Part shown: piece after piece, positions 49,378-61,100 of the stretch
How the letters are laid out: the number at the start of each line of letters is the position of its first letter
How positions within the stretch are numbered: position 1 is the first letter of the stretch
Source of the DNA: Nipponacmea schrenckii
Lineage: Eukaryota; Mollusca; Gastropoda; Lottiidae
NCBI GenBank assembly: GCA_030562195.1
Contig: CM060202.1
Span: forward strand, 10,354,001-10,418,000
Length of the DNA stretch: 64,000 nucleotides
Direction of reading: 5' to 3'
Position numbers and translations under genes: made by a program
The notes under the pieces: generated by a model
The model's input: only the letters and a program-made list of their open reading frames with translations
What the model was told of the DNA's origin: nothing
Database searches by the model: none

Positions 49378-50480
49378 TCTGTGCCACGTGTGGCTCTAGT
49401 TTTATTTTTTTTTTTTTTTTTTTTTTTTTTTGTAATTCTTGGATGAGTTTGCAGACAAACTGGTAAAAGGTGCAGAAATTCTAAATCTACAGTTGATCTT
49501 AGAATGATTTCTATTATCAAATAAAACAAAACCGGAAGTTCTATCTCTGACAGGAAGTGAGAACCGGAAGTTCAGGTTTTTTTTGCTTTAGCAAGTTTAT
49601 TTTCAGTTCGATTTTGACCGGATTTTCAGATTTGAAAACTTCAATGTATTTGTCAACTAACAATTATAGGTTTTATGCAATTAGGTTAAAAATTTTACCC
49701 ACGATTTGCAATTCAATATTCAAGGGTCATCGGCAAAAATTTCAGACCGTGATTTCTCCTTTAATATAAATGGTAAAATTTTGAAACTTTACCAGTTGAT
49801 AGGCGATATGTTTATAATTTTTGAAAAAATGTGAAAAAAAAATTCCACTTCCGGTTTAGCCTCAAATGACGTAATTACGTAACTTCCGGTCTATAACTGC
49901 TAGGTGAAAAGTGAAAACTGTTTTATAAATAACTTGTCAATAGTAATTGATTTGACCTAAATAATTAGGTCAAGCTGCCATATCGGCCGCCATTTTGAAT
50001 TTTCGTTACAATTCTTAAATCCGAAATTCAGACACTACTGATAGACCGATTTTGATGAAATTTAGCACATAGATACAATGGATCATTATGTACCTTTTCT
50101 TGGAGACCGATTTTCAAATTTCGTATTTTCTTTCGAATTATTTAAATTTCGATTTTTTCAAAATTAGGTCACTTTAACGGGTACGGAAGGTGTGACCCAC
50201 TTAATCTATGACCTTGAAAATTAGGTCAAATAATATTCAATATATTGTCTACGAGTAGATATTTTTTTAATTTGGCTTACTTAAAAAATTCATAGAGATA
50301 AGTGTACTTAAATACAGCAAAAATTGATAATTTTCATATTTTCGCCATCATTAACCGTTACGGAAGGTGTGACCTAATTATTTTATGACTTTGAAAACTA
50401 GGTCAAATGATATTCAATATATTGTCTAGATGTAGGTAATTGCAAATTTAGCCTACATAATATTTTAAGGCTCTCGAAAT
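49378..50480. repeat. Related repeat sequence with T tract and a 180-bp duplication
   Basis: Follows the preceding element and opens with GCAAAGTCCCA-type sequence and a 27-base T tract (49405-49431). ACCGGAAGTT-type motifs recur. GGTACGGAAGGTGTGACC and ATTCAATATATTGTCTA recur about 180 bases apart (50180 and 50360), giving a tandem pair. Noncoding. Confidence 0.6.
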
Positions 50481-51065
50481 ACGTTCATAATTGTAAGCAA
50501 TTCTAGTTTTTAATGTTTTCCTAACATATCATTTTATGACTTGATCGTAAATGTTATTATATGATTTACGACATGTGCTATCTGTTGTTTATTATCTCAG
50601 TCGTACAATACACAATAGACTGGTTATTGATTGTTGGAGGGATGCCACAGCTTTTGACGGCCATCTCGTAACAAAGGACTTTTGGATGTGTTATCAATAA
50701 GATTTTTTTTTGCACAGAACCTTTCAAGAATTCACATTGTTATGTACGTGAATAGTCACTTAGTTACATGAAGTATCAAAAAGTATGATCTACAATCTAC
50801 CTGTTTTTTTATTTTTTTATATGAATGGTGGATAAGACTTTAAAATCGTGATAAAATATGATAATAACGGTCAAAGGTATACATTACATGAATGGTAATA
50901 TATATAGCCCTCTTCATAACGCTTGTTGATCTAAGTTCATTGTGTTTGTGAAAAACATGGGATTTAAATAAGAAGTGTTTTATCGATTACCAGTCTTATA
51001 ACGGTTAGCAACTTTGAAATTGAAAGAATATTTGCCTTTATCGCGACTGGCTTAACGTTACGATC
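50481..51065. other. Upstream region of the SLC7-like gene
   Basis: AT-rich sequence before the transporter ATG. A TATATATAG lies at about 50897 but is not a demonstrated promoter. No frame or repeat family is recognised. Confidence 0.4.
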
Positions 51066-54000
51066 ATGGGAGATCACAGTGCATCAATGGAGGTTGCTAC
51101 CAGTCAAGCGGTGGAATTAAAGAAACAGATATCGTTATTTGACTGTGTTTCTTTAATAGTTGGAACTGTGATAGGGGCTGGAATTTTTGTCTCTCCTGTA
51201 GGAATACTCCTCAATGTACAGTCAGTTGGGATGTCAATTATTCTATGGGCAGCATGTGGACTTTATTCCGGTCTCTGTGCTATGTGTTTTGCGGAACTAG
51301 GCGCTGCTATGCCAGTGACTGGTGGTGAATACATGTATATCTACACGGCATTTGGTGATTTTGCAGGCTTTTTATGCCTGTGGATATATATTACTATAAA
51401 CTACTGTGTGGGTTATGCTGCTCTTTGTTTAGTATTCTCGACCTACATACTACAACCGTTATATGTCACATGTGAAGTACCCATTATTGTTATTAGATTA
51501 GTCAGTGCCTTAATTTACAGTAAGTTTTACCTTCTCGTAAAGCGACAGTTGACATAAAGTATAAGTTAAGGGAAACGGTTCTGGCACACAGCTAGTATCG
51601 TTTATTTTATATAATTATATATAAGCGTATGCCTGCACATAACGCCACATTTTGCCTAGTTGTATCTATTGCACCAATGTCAGTTTTCTATTTATCTATG
51701 TTAAGATTTAAAGTCTTTAAATGGCATTTAGCAATTGTGATATATAGGCACAGCTTTATGGAACAACAATCACTGGTTAAAGTTTTTGCGACGTTTCGGC
51801 GCGTTTCCCCCGCCGTCCTCAGGCACAGAATGACAAGACATACTATTTTACCTTTTAACATTAATGTACTTGCAATAATAAACTATTTTATCTTATTTTA
51901 ATAATAAGTACAATTGTATATATATCTTTGCCTATCATGTCTTGTCATTCTGTGCCTGGGGACGGCGGGGGAAACACGCCGAAACGTCGCAAAAACTTTA
52001 ACCAGTGATTGTTGTTCCATAAAGCTGTGCCTATATATGTTAAGATTTGTTGTCATATTTGTGTGGAAACCTTCTCAATATCCTGTTTCTGTAACAGTTT
52101 AAACAATCAATGGAGTGATATAACAGGCTAAAATTGAGATTAAATAAAAGAGTCAATCCTTTTTTCAGCATTGTTAACAGCATTGAATTGTCGAAACGTG
52201 AAATGGGTGACCAAGCTACAAGCCGTAACAACAGGTGCAGCTCTCATATCGCTGATTGGAATAGTCATTATTGGTGTTATATGGATTATCAAAGGTAGGA
52301 CCACCTACTCATATCATTAAAATTGATATATCATCAGAATAGAATGCAATATTCTAGTCATCTTCAAAATGCCAATACATATACTACGTCGAATGCTTGA
52401 CCTCTTTAATTTCATACCTTTATTTCATATCACTAAAGTTTGTAAATGAAGCGATTATTGAATTCAACGCTATTGATTACATTATCAATCTGAGCCCTCG
52501 ACAAAAAGTGTGTTAACCAAAGGTCATATTATTGTTTACAGTCTTTTAAAGGAGGGCTCTTAATGCAGGGACGCAGATCCATTGAGATGGTAACAATCCT
52601 TGACGGATCAAACAATAATAGGATCGAAGTTACTGTTCTATTTTAGTCTATATTAAAACTGTATTAATCCGTACTTATTGGAGGTCGTCTGTACTTATCT
52701 GTATGAGACCGTATTCTTATTCATTCTAGCCTTTACCATAGCAAACCGTGTTTTGTCGCATTCAATTCGCACCCTTAATTACACCAGTGTGCATCCGTAT
52801 CGATTTCAAATTGGCATTTCCGGTATCATCCGCTAATTTAATCCTTAGTGGAACCCATGGTGGTACGTGATTGTGCGACCTAAATAGGCTTTAAAGAGCA
52901 AAGCCGTCTGCCCGTGAGATCCGGTGGTTTCGGCTTTAAGGCTCGTATTATAGTTTTTGGGCAAGCTGGCATTATATTACAGCTTCTAAGCATATAGGTC
53001 GAATATTTGTTTTATTTAACGTGTTAATTAATTTCGTTTGCGCCTTTTTTTTTTAGCTTATGAGCTAATTAGTTGTTTGTTGAAAAATCCCTGTTCATAG
53101 GAGTTCACGGAAGCATTTGGCTTGAATATGATTCTACTATTTTCAAAATCACCATTTATTTATCTGATACATCAATGCTTTGCACTTTGGTATTTATATA
53201 CATGCTCTTTTCAGGAGAAACTGGGCGTTTCGAGAATGCATTTGAAGGCAGTGACTACAGTCCAGGGAAAATTACTATTGGTTTTTATTCGGGATTATTT
53301 GCGTACGCTGGGTGGTAAGATTGTTACTGGAAAATGTTTTTAATATCCTTTTATATTAATTTTTGATACATGCATCCTAAAAGTTATGTCTTAAGAATTC
53401 AATAGCACTTAATCTCGCTTATACGGTTCAACACCATCCATGGAACTGACTTTTAGAAACTTTATTTATGTTTTCAGGAACAACGTATGTATGATTGCGT
53501 CCGAGATAGTCAAACCACAACGGTAAAATATATCTTAATAGAGATTGTAGAATTGCTAATAACTATTCAAAAAAAAAAATACTCGAGTAGTTCACATAAA
53601 AATCTTAAATTGACGATTAACGATCAACAATTAATTTTGAAGAAAAGATATGAAAATCAATGCGGAAATGTAAAGCTTAACCATTTTTTTTTATGAGAAC
53701 ACTAGGTGAGGTAAATGGACTTAAGAATAATTAAATTACTAGTAAAGTTACTTTGTTTCAGAAACATTCCCCTGTCAATCATGATATCATTGTCAATCGT
53801 AACCCTGGTGTATATAGCTGTTAACATAGGGTATTTCGCTGTTTTATCACCAAGTCAAATGATCAAATCATCCGCCGTGGCCGTAGTAAGTTTTATAAAT
53901 TATATTATCTAACTTAAGTTTTACAAATAATAAATAATCATAATTAAGTTAATGCAGAACATTTCTTGCCAGAAAAAATAGCTGATAAATATTGTTTGCA

Positions 54001-55536
54001 AAGGAATGATAAGTTAAAAAAGCACGTCACTATGGAGATTTCAATTGAAACTTTTCTGTTTACGTCATGTGTAGGTTTTGTAGGACGAAATGGACTGAAT
54101 GTAATTTTATCATACTTTCAGACTTTCGCTGAACATACCTTGGGGAAAGGATCCTTTGTGATGTCCATTCTCATATCTGCAGCAGTAGTTGGAACGTTAA
54201 ACGGCTCCATGTTGGCATTTTCTAGGTAGGAATATTAAGGTGTGTTTGTGTATGTACGTCGTTATATATTTGATATATTAGCCTCCACTCTTCGTGGCCA
54301 ATATTTCAAGAACTTTCTAAAGAATATTTGATTCCAAAATGATAAAAGATAGACGTTGGCGTACAACTATATGTTAACATGTATAGCAGTACACAAATAT
54401 GTCATATTTGTATAAATTTATTGTTTGTAGGCTAATCTATATGGGTGCAAATAGAAACCACGTGCCGCAATTTATTGGTATGCTCAGTATTAATAATAAA
54501 ACGCCTTCTCCTTCTCTTATGTTTATAGTAAGTATAACATGAACACTACATTCCTTTTTAAGAATATTTTGGGCGTATACATAATATTGTAATCTCTAAC
54601 CGTCCGTCCGTCCATTTGGCTTACGCTCACTCTAAAGGCTAAATGCTTGTACAAATTCTTAGATTGTTATATTATGGGTCAGTGTCCTTATGAAGACAAT
54701 CTTTATTGATTTTCGTGATGATCGGATAATTTTCGACCGAAATATTGTGTCCGACTTAACGCTATATATTATCTTGAAATTAAAGTTGCCAGTTGGCGTA
54801 TATTTCTTTGCCTAGCAAGCTATCCTAACTCGATATGTATGGCATTTAGTGAATATATAGCTGTAGGATACGGATAATAACAAAGATATTATCTGAACTA
54901 ATTGAAACGATTGTATTCTGCTGTATGTAATCAAATGATACATATTGCAAAATGAGATTGTAAAATACTTGACAGTAACTTATCTAATTCCCCTTTTATT
55001 TATTATAGTGTTTACTAGTGCTAACATTACAATGCTTTGATGAAGTGTTTTACCTCATTGAATTGTCGGGATTTGGTTCAGCAACAGTTATAGCTGCAAC
55101 GTTAGCCTCACTCTTAAAACTCAGGTGGGAAAATAAACTTGAAAGACCCTTCAAAGTAAGTGTAAATGAGATTGAAATATATCATATTTTATCGGTAAAT
55201 GTTTTCTGGTAGTTTTGTTCACTGTTTTCTACACAGCTCAGCTGTAGATTGTATTTTATAGTAGGCCTACATGTATTATAAGGCTCTTTATATTAGTCAG
55301 ATTTTTTCATTTCTATCTTCCAGCTTCATATAAGCATACCAATAATTATGTTTATAACTAGTCTAATGATAGCTTGTATAACCATTTATCAACAACCAAA
55401 AGAAAGTGGCTATGCTATATTAACAATAGCTCTAGGTGTGCCTTATTATTTGTTTACTGTGGTCTGGAAAAATAAACCAGTTTATATACAGAGTAAGCTA
55501 AGTAAGTATCAAGATTCAATACCTAACATTGCCTGA
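51066..55536 (+). CDS. SLC7-family (heteromeric light-chain type) amino-acid transporter, nine exons
   Basis: Multi-pass plasma-membrane amino-acid exchanger of the APC superfamily. Exons: 51066-51519, 52169-52294, 53215-53314, 53478-53522, 53762-53885, 54122-54225, 54431-54527, 55009-55155 and 55324-55536. Their 1410 nt give 469 aa with every junction in frame and GT-AG introns. TM1 carries the substrate-binding loop IGAGIF (residues 36-41), then VSP; ELGAAMPVTGGEY matches the family signature. Cys136 in QPLYVTCEVP lies where light chains form the disulfide to an SLC3 heavy chain. Later landmarks: GLFAYAGWNN, SEIVKPQRNIP, GTLNGSMLAFSR and PFKLHISIP. Twelve membrane helices are expected. Whether it is b(0,+), y+LAT or LAT type cannot be fixed. 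Exon 1 reads through its donor (ACA/GTAAGT) to a nearby stop if unspliced. It lies tail-to-tail with the septin. Confidence 0.92.
51787..51830 (-). ncRNA. Hammerhead-like ribozyme motif, intact core
   Basis: On the minus strand the sequence reads TGTGC, CTGAGGA (the CUGANGA core), stem II CGGCG with loop GGGGAAACG and closing CGCCG, then GAAA and CGTC, then GC. TGC before and GCA after can form a short stem I. Stem III is reduced to the self-complementary ACGT, as in the minimal hammerheads that work as dimers. Activity is inferred. Confidence 0.6.
51951..51994 (+). ncRNA. Hammerhead-like ribozyme motif, core mutated
   Basis: Mirror copy of the motif in the other arm. The core reads CTGGGGA (51956-51962), so an invariant A of CUGANGA is replaced by G. 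Stem II (CGGCG / CGCCG) and GAAACGTC (51981-51988) are kept. This copy should be inactive or very weak. Confidence 0.55.
52295..53214. other. SLC7 intron 2
   Basis: About 0.9 kb between exons 2 and 3, less AT-rich than its surroundings around 52550-52950. No exon or recognised repeat. Confidence 0.6.
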
Positions 55537-55690
55537 TCTTAAAGAAAAAGGTTTGTATGTTTTCACACCATGTAACCACAGTTTCTAAAAAAGATTCGAT
55601 GGTTTCAGACAGTGTAACCACATTCCTTAAAACATGTTTTGACAGCGTAACATCATTTCTTAAAAAAGGTTTTGTCTTAAAAAAAAACAC

Positions 55691-55754
55691 ATTCTTCAAA
55701 TGTTTTCAGACAGTGTAACCACATTCTTCAAATGTTTTCAGACAGTGTAACCAC
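55691..55754. repeat. Two perfect 32-bp tandem copies with diverged flanking copies
   Basis: ATTCTTCAAATGTTTTCAGA followed by CAGTGTAACCAC occurs twice back to back; related CAGACAGTGTAACCACATTC lies at 55606 and the last partial unit runs to about 55775. Probably within the transporter's 3' UTR. Confidence 0.8.
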
Positions 55755-56177
55755 ATTCCTTCAAAAAGTTTTTATGGTCGTTAAAGAAGATTGAAGAGGT
55801 TAAAAATGTTTGTGCACATTTTACAGATAATTGTTTTGCTTAAATCTTTGCATTCCCATATCTCATAATTGATCTCCCAGGATTGAATTCTAGTCTTGAC
55901 CAAATCACTCGCCCAACTTCCAAAGGCATCATACTATTCATCAAACTGAATGACTAACACTGTCAACTCCATTGGACACTTAGAGCTTCCAGAAAACTCT
56001 TATTAGAATGACAATCTTGGAAATGTCATTGAAACCAACTGATTGCCTGTCACATTGACAATACAATTCCGGCTAAATGTGTCTTGAATTCATGAAACCA
56101 CATGTAAAATATAGAAACTCCTTGTGATCCTTCTACATATAATCAAGTCCGAAATCAGGCAGGTTTTCTTAGGGTGA

Positions 56178-56330
56178 TTAATAATAATAATAATAATAAT
56201 AAACTCTTTATTTTACATGGGTCAGAATTAGGCCCAATACACAAGGACATGGTCGTGTCTCACATTCAGCAATATCTCAATATACAATATTCTTTTTTAA
56301 TACAATATATTTTTAATCAAATAAAGTTTG
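56178..56330 (-). mobile_element. Possible non-LTR retroelement 3' end with (TTA)n tail
   Basis: On the minus strand the sequence reads GACCCATGTAAAATAAAGAG followed by TTTATTATTATTATTATT, a form typical of non-LTR elements ending in a microsatellite tail. Only the last part is present and no protein is encoded, so the call is tentative. Confidence 0.35.
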
Positions 56331-56544
56331 TTGTGATATAATAAGGTCTTGTTATTCTGGCCTTTGATTGCTAATTCAAACGTGAGTTTTACATCTCACT
56401 TATTGTACCAACTAGATATATTCATCTCAGTAGAAATCTTAGGTTCTAAGTAATATTGAATGTGGATAACCTTACAAAATGCTTCTTTATTATCATAAGA
56501 AGTGGTTGCCCACTTTAAAAGTATATTTTTGTTTAAAAAAAGGT

Positions 56545-56860
56545 TGAAACTCCAACATTATTAAGGTCTAATCCAGATTCTCATCAATATAAATGTTCAC
56601 ACCAAATTTCATTCAAATCAGATGAAACCTAGTCTCTTGCATTTAATAGCCAATTTTGACATGCAAGTGCAATAACTCAAAAACAGTTCATCAAAAAAAT
56701 CGCCAATTTCGAACTCATCAATATAAATGATCACAGCAAGTTTCATTCAAATCCGATGAAAACTGTAGTCTCTATCGCGTTAACAAGCAATTGTGGACGG
56801 ACATACGGATGGATGAACAGGGGAGACGACAATATATTATTATAAAAACTCACAGAATGG
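56545..56860 (+). mobile_element. Third pearl-like fragment (right end)
   Basis: Two units with ACACCAAATTTCATTCAAAT and GCAAGTTTCATTCAAATCCG, then AAACTGTAGTCTCTAT, a GGACGGACATACGGATGGAT run and AGGGGAGACGACAATATATT. This matches the right side of the element at 14371-16516, except that the terminal hairpin is degenerate. Confidence 0.65.
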
Positions 56861-58111
56861 TATACAAATGTTTATTGCAGTAAAAAAAAAAAAATAAATG
56901 CATCCCTAACTAAATGCTATAAACAACTACACATAAAATAATATACTTATACATAACAATGACAGACTGAAGCTATTACAATTAGTATATATTGGTCCTT
57001 GAACATAATACTGGAATCCCTAGATTAGTCACTGTTGACTAGAAAGAAACAAAATGGATGTTAATTTTCAGATTTTCAAAACACAAGATGCTATGAATAA
57101 GAATTGCTATTTTTTTATTTTATAAATTATATCAATTAATACATAGAGCCTACCATTTCTCATGCAGATAACTGTCAGAAGACAAACATTCCTTTCACTT
57201 TTTCATGATAACTCATATTCATTCTTTTAATATTTCATTATCTTAACTTGATCCTTCGATTAACTTATTACCACAAACATCCTTTCTTCCAACAACAAAT
57301 TCTTCTATTGCATACTGCATGGTGTTGCATGCCTTTATTAACCCAAGCCAGTGCATAAAAATGGTATTAAATTTTTAGTCAAATTTTATATGTATACTAT
57401 CATAAATTACAAATATTGCAAGTTACTGTTTTAAAAAAGTTGTCTGATTGTGAGAAATAATTCAAAACAAACCAAATAACATACAAACACTATTCAATAT
57501 GGAAGACTGACTGGTCACAATTTTTGTAAAAATTACGAATACAGAACGAAAATGACTAAATAATCAGTTCAGGACCCTGTGAGAAGTGACTATAGAAGCA
57601 TTATGTTGCCAAAATAAATTTTGAGTATTAATAAAAAGAAAAAAAGCTTACAAATTAAAATATATGACAATATACAATTACACGTGATATTATAAAAACA
57701 ATAAATAGAAAATTTTTATTTATCTGTTCGACAGAATACAAAATATCATCAATAACTGTTTGACGGGAAGAAGGGAAGCCAGAATTTACCAAAAGTAAAT
57801 ATTACACTCGGGTTGCCTGTAAGGAGAAACTTTAAGCTATATAATCAATTCCAAAAAATGATGTGATGCTATTGATCTATTGTCAAATGATTTAGGTGAA
57901 GATTTTTTGGCAAAAGCTTTAAATTTACTGTCATTTACACTAAACTTATTCTCATACTGAGTAGAATTGGAGATTCAATAGACAACTGGATATAAATTGT
58001 TTTCAGCACCAAGTTGGAGTACAAAAAATGTTGATGACAAGTGAAAAAAAAAAGAGAAATAAAACTTGTGACGATTTTCATTTAAAATCAATGTTCGTGT
58101 GAATTTCAAGT
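56861..58111. other. Intergenic region and probable septin 3' UTR
   Basis: AT-rich sequence between the two convergent genes. Possible minus-strand AATAAA signals (TTTATT on the plus strand) near 57717. No gene. Confidence 0.45.
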
Positions 58112-61100
58112 TTACTTCTTCTTTTTACCGAGAGTTGAAGCTTGAGCAACAGCCACTTTACGTTGATTGAAAGCACTGATTTCTTCCTCAAGACGTTTCT
58201 TACTGTCTTCTAACTTTCTCTTCTCTTCTGTGTGTTGTTTCTTCAACCCATCAAAACGAACATGAAGCTACAGAAGAAAGAAAACATTATAAGACCAGAC
58301 CAATTTTTCTCAAATATGTAGGAGAGTATTTGATGGTCACAATTGTTGACCCTTTGACTTGGCTTAATCAATATTATCGGTATCAACTATCTTCCTTTTG
58401 CAAGAAATACAAACATTCATTCTTTACTAGATTTGACATGGCTTATTTTCCATCGGAAAGATATAGATAACGTTAACTGCACAAGTGCATATCTTTCCTT
58501 GTGACTTAAATATTTTGAACGTCTTTTAAACCAGTGTTTTTATTCTTGAAACTTAACTTAAATAAAATCAAGATTTAAGAAATACAGTAATCTGATTGGA
58601 TAAAAAAACTAAATTTACAATCAATTTTAGTGATTGACCAATCAGAAAACAGAATCATCAAAATCATCTGAATTAATGTTTTGAAAATAAGGACGCTGGA
58701 CTAAGGTTTTGAATGGAAAATGACCAACAAATATGGCTTTAATTGAGGACATTGATCAGCTTACATCTTTCTCAGAATCTTTCAACTCCCCTTCTTTCTC
58801 TTTCACTCTTATAACAAATGTTTGTCTCATTTCTTCTTCCTTCTTCTGTAAATCAGTGACATGTTGTTGACGTTTCAATTCGTATGTTTCTGATAAACTG
58901 TAATAAATACATAGGTAATAAAGAAATATCTAGGCAGAAATAAATTATGATACTTGGCTTGGAATCAATCCCTGCCTAAAGGCTCTCAAAATATCATATA
59001 GGAAACTTTGAGCTAAAGATTTGAATAATAGTCTCAACACAATAATACAAAATAGGACATGAATGCCTTAAGCCTAACCAGTTAGCAGATTGTTCTTGGT
59101 AAAATGGCAGTCTTCTGGTATCATAAAAGGTAAATATGCTCACACGGAGAAAAAGACTAAGACAAAACCAATTTTTTTACTCCAATACGAAATTTTAAAG
59201 ATAAATACCTTTTAGCATCTGAATCGGAGAATCCCATTTCTTCTAACTTATGACGTCTGTAGAGTTCATAATGTCTTTTGTGAGTTGTTTCCCTTAGATC
59301 TTCCATATTTGTTCTGATCAGCATTTCTCTCAGTTTCACAAAGTCACAATGATTCTCATTTTCAACTAACAAAAAATTAATATGGTTATGATTATGCTAA
59401 TTCGTTTTAAAACTGACAAAAAATAAACATTTTCATAAAATTCCATTGGGTTGTTTTTATTGAAGTGAATTCTGAGATCTGAGTAATGTGCAGAAAATTT
59501 GAACATTTGAAATAAAATGAATGGAGTAATATATCCTCCCCTTCTGCACATAATGGGCTAATGATTTTTGACAATGCCATGTAGTGTGCAATGAGGGAAA
59601 TTTTGCTAGGACCGAGGCAATAGCCAGGATTGAACCAGGTTAGTGAGCCAACACAATGATTAGGATAAAAGTACACATTTCAAAACATGGTACCAACCTT
59701 GCACTGTTCCCCATGGATACTGTCTGGCTTTAACCATTTTATTTCCAATTTTCACTTCATCATTTGATCCAACAATGGCAAATGGTAATAGGCCCTTTAA
59801 CAAACAGAAAACGGCTATGTTGAAGAAATCAGGAGGGGGATTTAGCTCTTTGGAAAATATTATATAAATTAATTTCTCAGAATTTTCAAGCACATGGCTT
59901 ACTTCAATCATCTACTTTTTAATTTCATCCATAAATCTCAAGGCAATTTAAAATAGTTCCAATCAGATTGTGCATAATTAGTCACAAAAAACATTTGACC
60001 TTGACAAGATACAGCCCATGAGACCTGAAAAAAGAAACTACACTCACACACAACTACAACTACACACTTGAGCACTTTAAGTAGACCACAGCTGCAAATA
60101 TGTAAAGGCCTACTACCTGTATTCGCAATATTCATGCTAGTAGTATATTGATAACTAGTTTAGAATATTTTTGGGAATAACTAACTTATATATGAAGTTT
60201 ATTATTAAATCTCATAGATATTTAATGGTAAAAAATAATTTCATAAAACTTCATTGCACCATTCTTCATTATCCAGGGTGTCATTAGACTTCTGGTGTCA
60301 TTAGACTTCTATTTGGTTCCAAATACTTTATATATAATATATAAAAGTAACCAGCAATTGGAACCAAATAGGAGTTTTTTTCTTCTTGATAACACTCCTG
60401 GATATGGAACAATTATGTTAGGGGATATCTAAAGATGAAATATTTCCTATTCAATGTAAGATAACCAAAATAAGGTATCAAAAAAGAAGGTAGTAAGCTT
60501 ATAATTTCACAGAGGGTTAGTCAGACTGATACTTACATTCATAGCAGCATTGGTATCAGCAACAGTTTCATCATTAGTAGGAAACTGATAAATCTTAATA
60601 CCATTAGATGATAATTCTTGCATGATCTGTAATATACAACAATCAGTAAAAATGATAAATATGTCCTTCTCTTTTGCACCTTAATGAAGACGGAAAACAC
60701 CATGTAGTGTGCAATGAGAGAATTTTGCCAGGACAGCTGCATTAGCCTACTCTTTTTGCAATTTCCAATTGCCGAGGGATCTTTGTGAACACAGCCTGTA
60801 GCACAAGGGGCCTCGGTTTATTGTCCCATCCGAACGACTAGACGCTTTTTCCATGTCAGTCCCACCAACCTGCATCACTGACAAGGGGAAAAATCTTAAA
60901 GTTCATCTCGATCTTTACCGGGGTTGAAATCTTGACCTTCAGGTCTAACTCACTGATCCCCCGCGCTTCACAAGAGTTTTATGCCCTTTATCAGGAATTA
61001 AACCAAGCTTAAGCTTAATCATTGTCATTAATCAAATGAAACATGGCACACTGATCCCTTAATCAAAAAACACTTTACACCTGAATGTAAAAACTAAGAG

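Larger units (their letters stand above)
51741..52037. mobile_element. Foldback element with hammerhead-ribozyme-like arms in SLC7 intron 1
   Basis: Two arms, 51741-51841 and 51937-52037, are inverse complements over 101 bp with only two mismatches, around a 95-bp AT-rich centre. Each arm encodes, reading outward from the centre, a CTGAGGA-type core, a CGGCG/CGCCG stem II and GAAACGTC. This is the arrangement of the small hammerhead motifs found in Penelope-like retroelements, whose terminal repeats may be inverted. No reverse transcriptase is present, so the element would be non-autonomous. It lies between SLC7 exons 1 and 2. Confidence 0.75.
55537..56540. other. SLC7 3' UTR and intergenic DNA
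   Basis: Follows the transporter stop codon. Contains a 32-bp tandem repeat (55691-55754), an (AAT)n run near 56178-56201 and a possible minus-strand retroelement 3' end. No gene. Confidence 0.5.

Noticed and set aside
53966..54121. Open frame running into SLC7 exon 6 from upstream
   Set aside because: The sequence before 54122 does not match the family, while the AG at 54120-54121 joins in phase with exon 5; it is intron read-through.
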